A stretch of DNA of 6,241 nt. Origin: an uncultured Eggerthellaceae bacterium (lineage in GTDB: Bacteria; Actinomycetota; Coriobacteriia; Coriobacteriales; Eggerthellaceae). A model generated the notes under the pieces. It ran no database searches and was not told the DNA's origin. It worked only from the letters and a program-made list of their open reading frames with translations. Each line of letters begins with the position of its first letter. The first letter of the stretch is position 1. A program made the translations under genes and the position numbers. Of the stretch, positions 5,044 to 6,241 are shown piece by piece. The stretch covers positions 1 to 6,241 of the forward strand of contig CABVEH010000075.1 in the NCBI GenBank assembly GCA_902497215.1. The letters are read 5' to 3'.

Positions 5044-5241
5044 CTAGAGCAGGCCGTGCTTCTCGTACAGTGACAGTATGCGCTGGTACAACAGCTTGTT
5101 GGACAGGTGCTGCTTGAAGGTGACGGACTTCTCTTTCCCTTGCGCCTTCAGCTTGTCCAGCTCGGACTGGGTGAACTGCATCTGGCTCTTCACGTCTTCA
5201 AGCATTTGCTCGAAGGCCTGCAGGCGGTCTGTTGCGTTCAT
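5044..5241 (-). CDS. Small coiled-coil protein of unknown function
   Basis: A 65-residue soluble, charged protein that I do not recognise. Residues 5-37 (RLQAFEQMLEDVKSQMQF onward) have heptad-like spacing of L, M and F and are probably coiled coil; the C-terminal SNKLLYQRILSLYEKHGLL may be a second amphipathic helix. It has no cysteine, signal peptide or membrane segment. AAGGAGGAA at 5255-5247 precedes the ATG by five to eight bases, a strong ribosome binding site that supports a real gene despite the short length. It starts 61 bases after the stop of the SRAP gene on the same strand with no obvious terminator between them, so co-transcription is plausible. Confidence 0.75.
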   Translation of the reverse strand: MNATDRLQAFEQMLEDVKSQMQFTQSELDKLKAQGKEKSVTFKQHLSNKLLYQRILSLYEKHGLL

Positions 5242-5302
5242 TCGCGTTCCTCCTTCGGAGCGTAGGGCATGGCAAGCACGCCGGCCCGGTTTTGAGTGTG
5301 GT

Positions 5303-5944
5303 TCAGAACAGGCTGGTCTGTCGGTCGTCGGGCGCTTTGGGCAACGGCTCGGCTTCCACGTCCAGCGCGATGCCTCCCCGGTCGGCCAAGGCCGCGTAGT
5401 CGCCGTACAGCCACTGGCGCGCCTCGTCCTTTTGCAGCACGACGGGCATGCGGTCGTGGACGGGTGCGACCGAGGCGTTGGGCTTCGTGGTCACGACGCT
5501 GAACGCGTCGCGGTTGCGCACGCCGGCCAGAAGCGTGGGTCCTTCCGGAAGAGAGAATTCGTACTGGCGCTTGACGGGCTTGCCGGTCCGCAGGCTAGGG
5601 ACGGTCTCGGTGGCGCTGAGCTCGAAGAAGCCCCAGGTGGGCACGATGCAGCGGCCGTGCAGTATGGCGTCGTGCCAGATGCCGCGCTTCTGGTCGAGCG
5701 CCGTCTCGATGCGGGTGTTGAACAGCAGCTTGCGTTCGTCCCATGGCGCTGCGAGCCCCCAACGGAGATCGACCGGCTTGAGGCATTCGCTTTCGGGCGC
5801 CATCACGGTGACGACCGATCCGGGACGTGCGATGCGTCTGCCTGCAGGCCACTCGGGACGCGGGTCGAACGGTGTGTCCATCACGATGCGCTGGATGACG
5901 CCCAGAACATCGTCCCATTCGAGATATACGAACCTTCCGCACAT
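5303..5944 (-). CDS. SRAP/YedK-type abasic site-processing protein
   Basis: A 213-residue member of the SRAP family (E. coli YedK, human HMCES). These proteins bind abasic sites in single-stranded DNA and form a stable thiazolidine crosslink through Cys2, shielding the lesion from error-prone bypass. Translation starts at MCGRF, so removal of the initiator Met exposes the required N-terminal Cys. Asn76 and Arg78 (FNTRIET), Glu108 (PTWGFFEL) and His163 (APVHDRMP) match the YedK catalytic residues N75, R77, E105 and H160. WGFFEL replaces the more common WGFYEW, but the Glu is kept. The C-terminus RQTSLF resembles a beta-clamp binding pentapeptide (QxxLF). It lies 81 bases after the HAD gene and upstream of the 65-residue gene, all on the minus strand. 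The family call is secure; the clamp link is inference. Confidence 0.95.
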   Translation of the reverse strand: MCGRFVYLEWDDVLGVIQRIVMDTPFDPRPEWPAGRRIARPGSVVTVMAPESECLKPVDLRWGLAAPWDERKLLFNTRIETALDQKRGIWHDAILHGRCIVPTWGFFELSATETVPSLRTGKPVKRQYEFSLPEGPTLLAGVRNRDAFSVVTTKPNASVAPVHDRMPVVLQKDEARQWLYGDYAALADRGGIALDVEAEPLPKAPDDRQTSLF

Positions 5945-5949
5945 CGTTT

Positions 5950-5955
5950 CCTCCT
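5950..5955 (-). promoter_or_regulatory. Ribosome binding site that fixes the SRAP start
   Basis: AGGAGG (5955-5950) lies five bases before the ATG at 5944. An in-frame ATG at 5959 would place this site inside the coding sequence and bury the catalytic Cys at position 7, where it could not act, so 5944 is the start. Confidence 0.9.
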
Positions 5956-5965
5956 GCAACCTAGA

Positions 5966-5979
5966 TCGGCTCGTGCCGA
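5966..5979 (-). promoter_or_regulatory. Leader hairpin before the SRAP gene
   Basis: TCGGC / GCCGA with a four-base loop, extended by a GAT/ATC arm with one bulged base (5964-5982). It lies 11 bases upstream of the SRAP ribosome binding site. No T tract follows in either direction, so it is not an intrinsic terminator; function unknown. Confidence 0.3.
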
Positions 5980-5995
5980 ATCGAACGCTCTTCGC

Positions 5996-6026
5996 GGCGC
6001 AACGCTCCTCCGTCCCCTGTTGCGCC
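5996..6026 (-). repeat. Inverted repeat at the HAD gene stop codon
   Basis: GGCGCAAC (5996-6003) and GTTGCGCC (6019-6026) form a perfect 8-bp stem with a 15-base loop. On the minus strand the stem begins on the last base of the HAD stop codon. No T run follows, so it may be a transcript-end or processing hairpin and not a standard terminator. The loop on that strand is purine rich (GGGGACGGAGGAG). Confidence 0.5.
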
Positions 6027-6241
6027 TAGCGCTGCCCCGTGGCCTTGCGGGCGAACTCGAGCAGGGACGTGCACGACATGTCCGGGTGGCATGCCTCAAG
6101 CTCGTCGGCGGGGAACATGCCCCACAGCGCCGCAACGGTGAGGCATCCCGCCGCGTTGCCTGCCTGGATGTCGAAGGGGCTGTCGCCGATGTAGGCGCAC
6201 TTCTCGGGAGCGATCCCCAGCAGCTCGCAGCCGCGCAGCAC
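6026..6241 (-). CDS. HAD-family hydrolase, phosphoglycolate phosphatase-like (C-terminal part)
   Basis: The last 71 residues of a gene that continues beyond the right edge; the GTG at the edge is an internal codon and not a start. AYIGDSPFDIQAGNAAG is haloacid dehalogenase motif IV (GDSxxD), whose acidic residues bind the catalytic Mg2+. The following VAALWGMFPADEL matches the end of the Rossmann core in Gph/PGMB-like phosphatases, which use GxxP-type segments there. The nucleophile Asp (motif I) and the cap domain lie outside the window, so the substrate cannot be assigned. It is upstream of the SRAP gene on the same strand, 81 bases apart. Confidence 0.88.
   Translation of the reverse strand: MLRGCELLGIAPEKCAYIGDSPFDIQAGNAAGCLTVAALWGMFPADELEACHPDMSCTSLLEFARKATGQR

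Noticed and set aside
1..6241. CRISPR array, insertion sequence or integrase
   Set aside because: No regularly spaced direct repeats, no transposase or recombinase motifs and no terminal inverted repeats were seen on either strand.

Overview
The window looks like chromosomal DNA of a high-GC Gram-positive gut bacterium, most likely a coriobacterium of the Eggerthella/Gordonibacter/Slackia kind. This is an inference from the GC-rich codon use, strong AGGAGG-type ribosome binding sites, leaderless-type promoter spacing at one gene, and the gene families present; no marker gene fixes the species. The central part reads as an accessory region and the right end as ordinary housekeeping sequence.

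Left part (1-1560): the sequence opens with what could be a tRNA 3' end, then a strong rho-independent terminator. A Fic-domain protein (61-1011, active-site variant HPFVEGNTRT) has its ribosome binding site directly against that terminator. Two tandem, near-isostructural hairpins separate it from a convergent, lower-GC gene (1152-1541, minus) whose product resembles a stand-alone CdiA-type C-terminal tRNase toxin domain. That gene has a consensus TATAAT box placed so that the transcript would start at its ATG.

Middle (1739-4980): a short FMN nitroreductase; a class III Fic AMP-transferase of the NmFic type, broken by a frameshift that separates the catalytic motif HPFREGNGRSMR from the C-terminal autoinhibitory helix SYNYEG; a minus-strand patatin-like phospholipase; and, divergent from it, a RhuM-Fic fusion with a Doc-like motif (HSFHDGNKR). 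The broken Fic and the RhuM-Fic gene share an upstream block, TATGCTT followed by TGAAGGAAGGG. The RhuM-Fic gene also carries a perfect 11-bp inverted repeat inside its coding sequence.

Right part (5044-6241, all minus): a partial HAD-family (phosphoglycolate phosphatase-like) hydrolase, an SRAP/YedK-type abasic-site crosslinking protein with all catalytic residues and a clamp-binding-like QTSLF C-terminus, and a 65-residue coiled-coil protein of unknown function. They may form a loosely spaced operon.

The notable feature is three Fic-fold genes, each with a different active-site signature, within 5 kb, next to an orphan tRNase-like toxin and a patatin. This composition fits a toxin or phage-defence cluster, but the sequence does not show that the genes act together.
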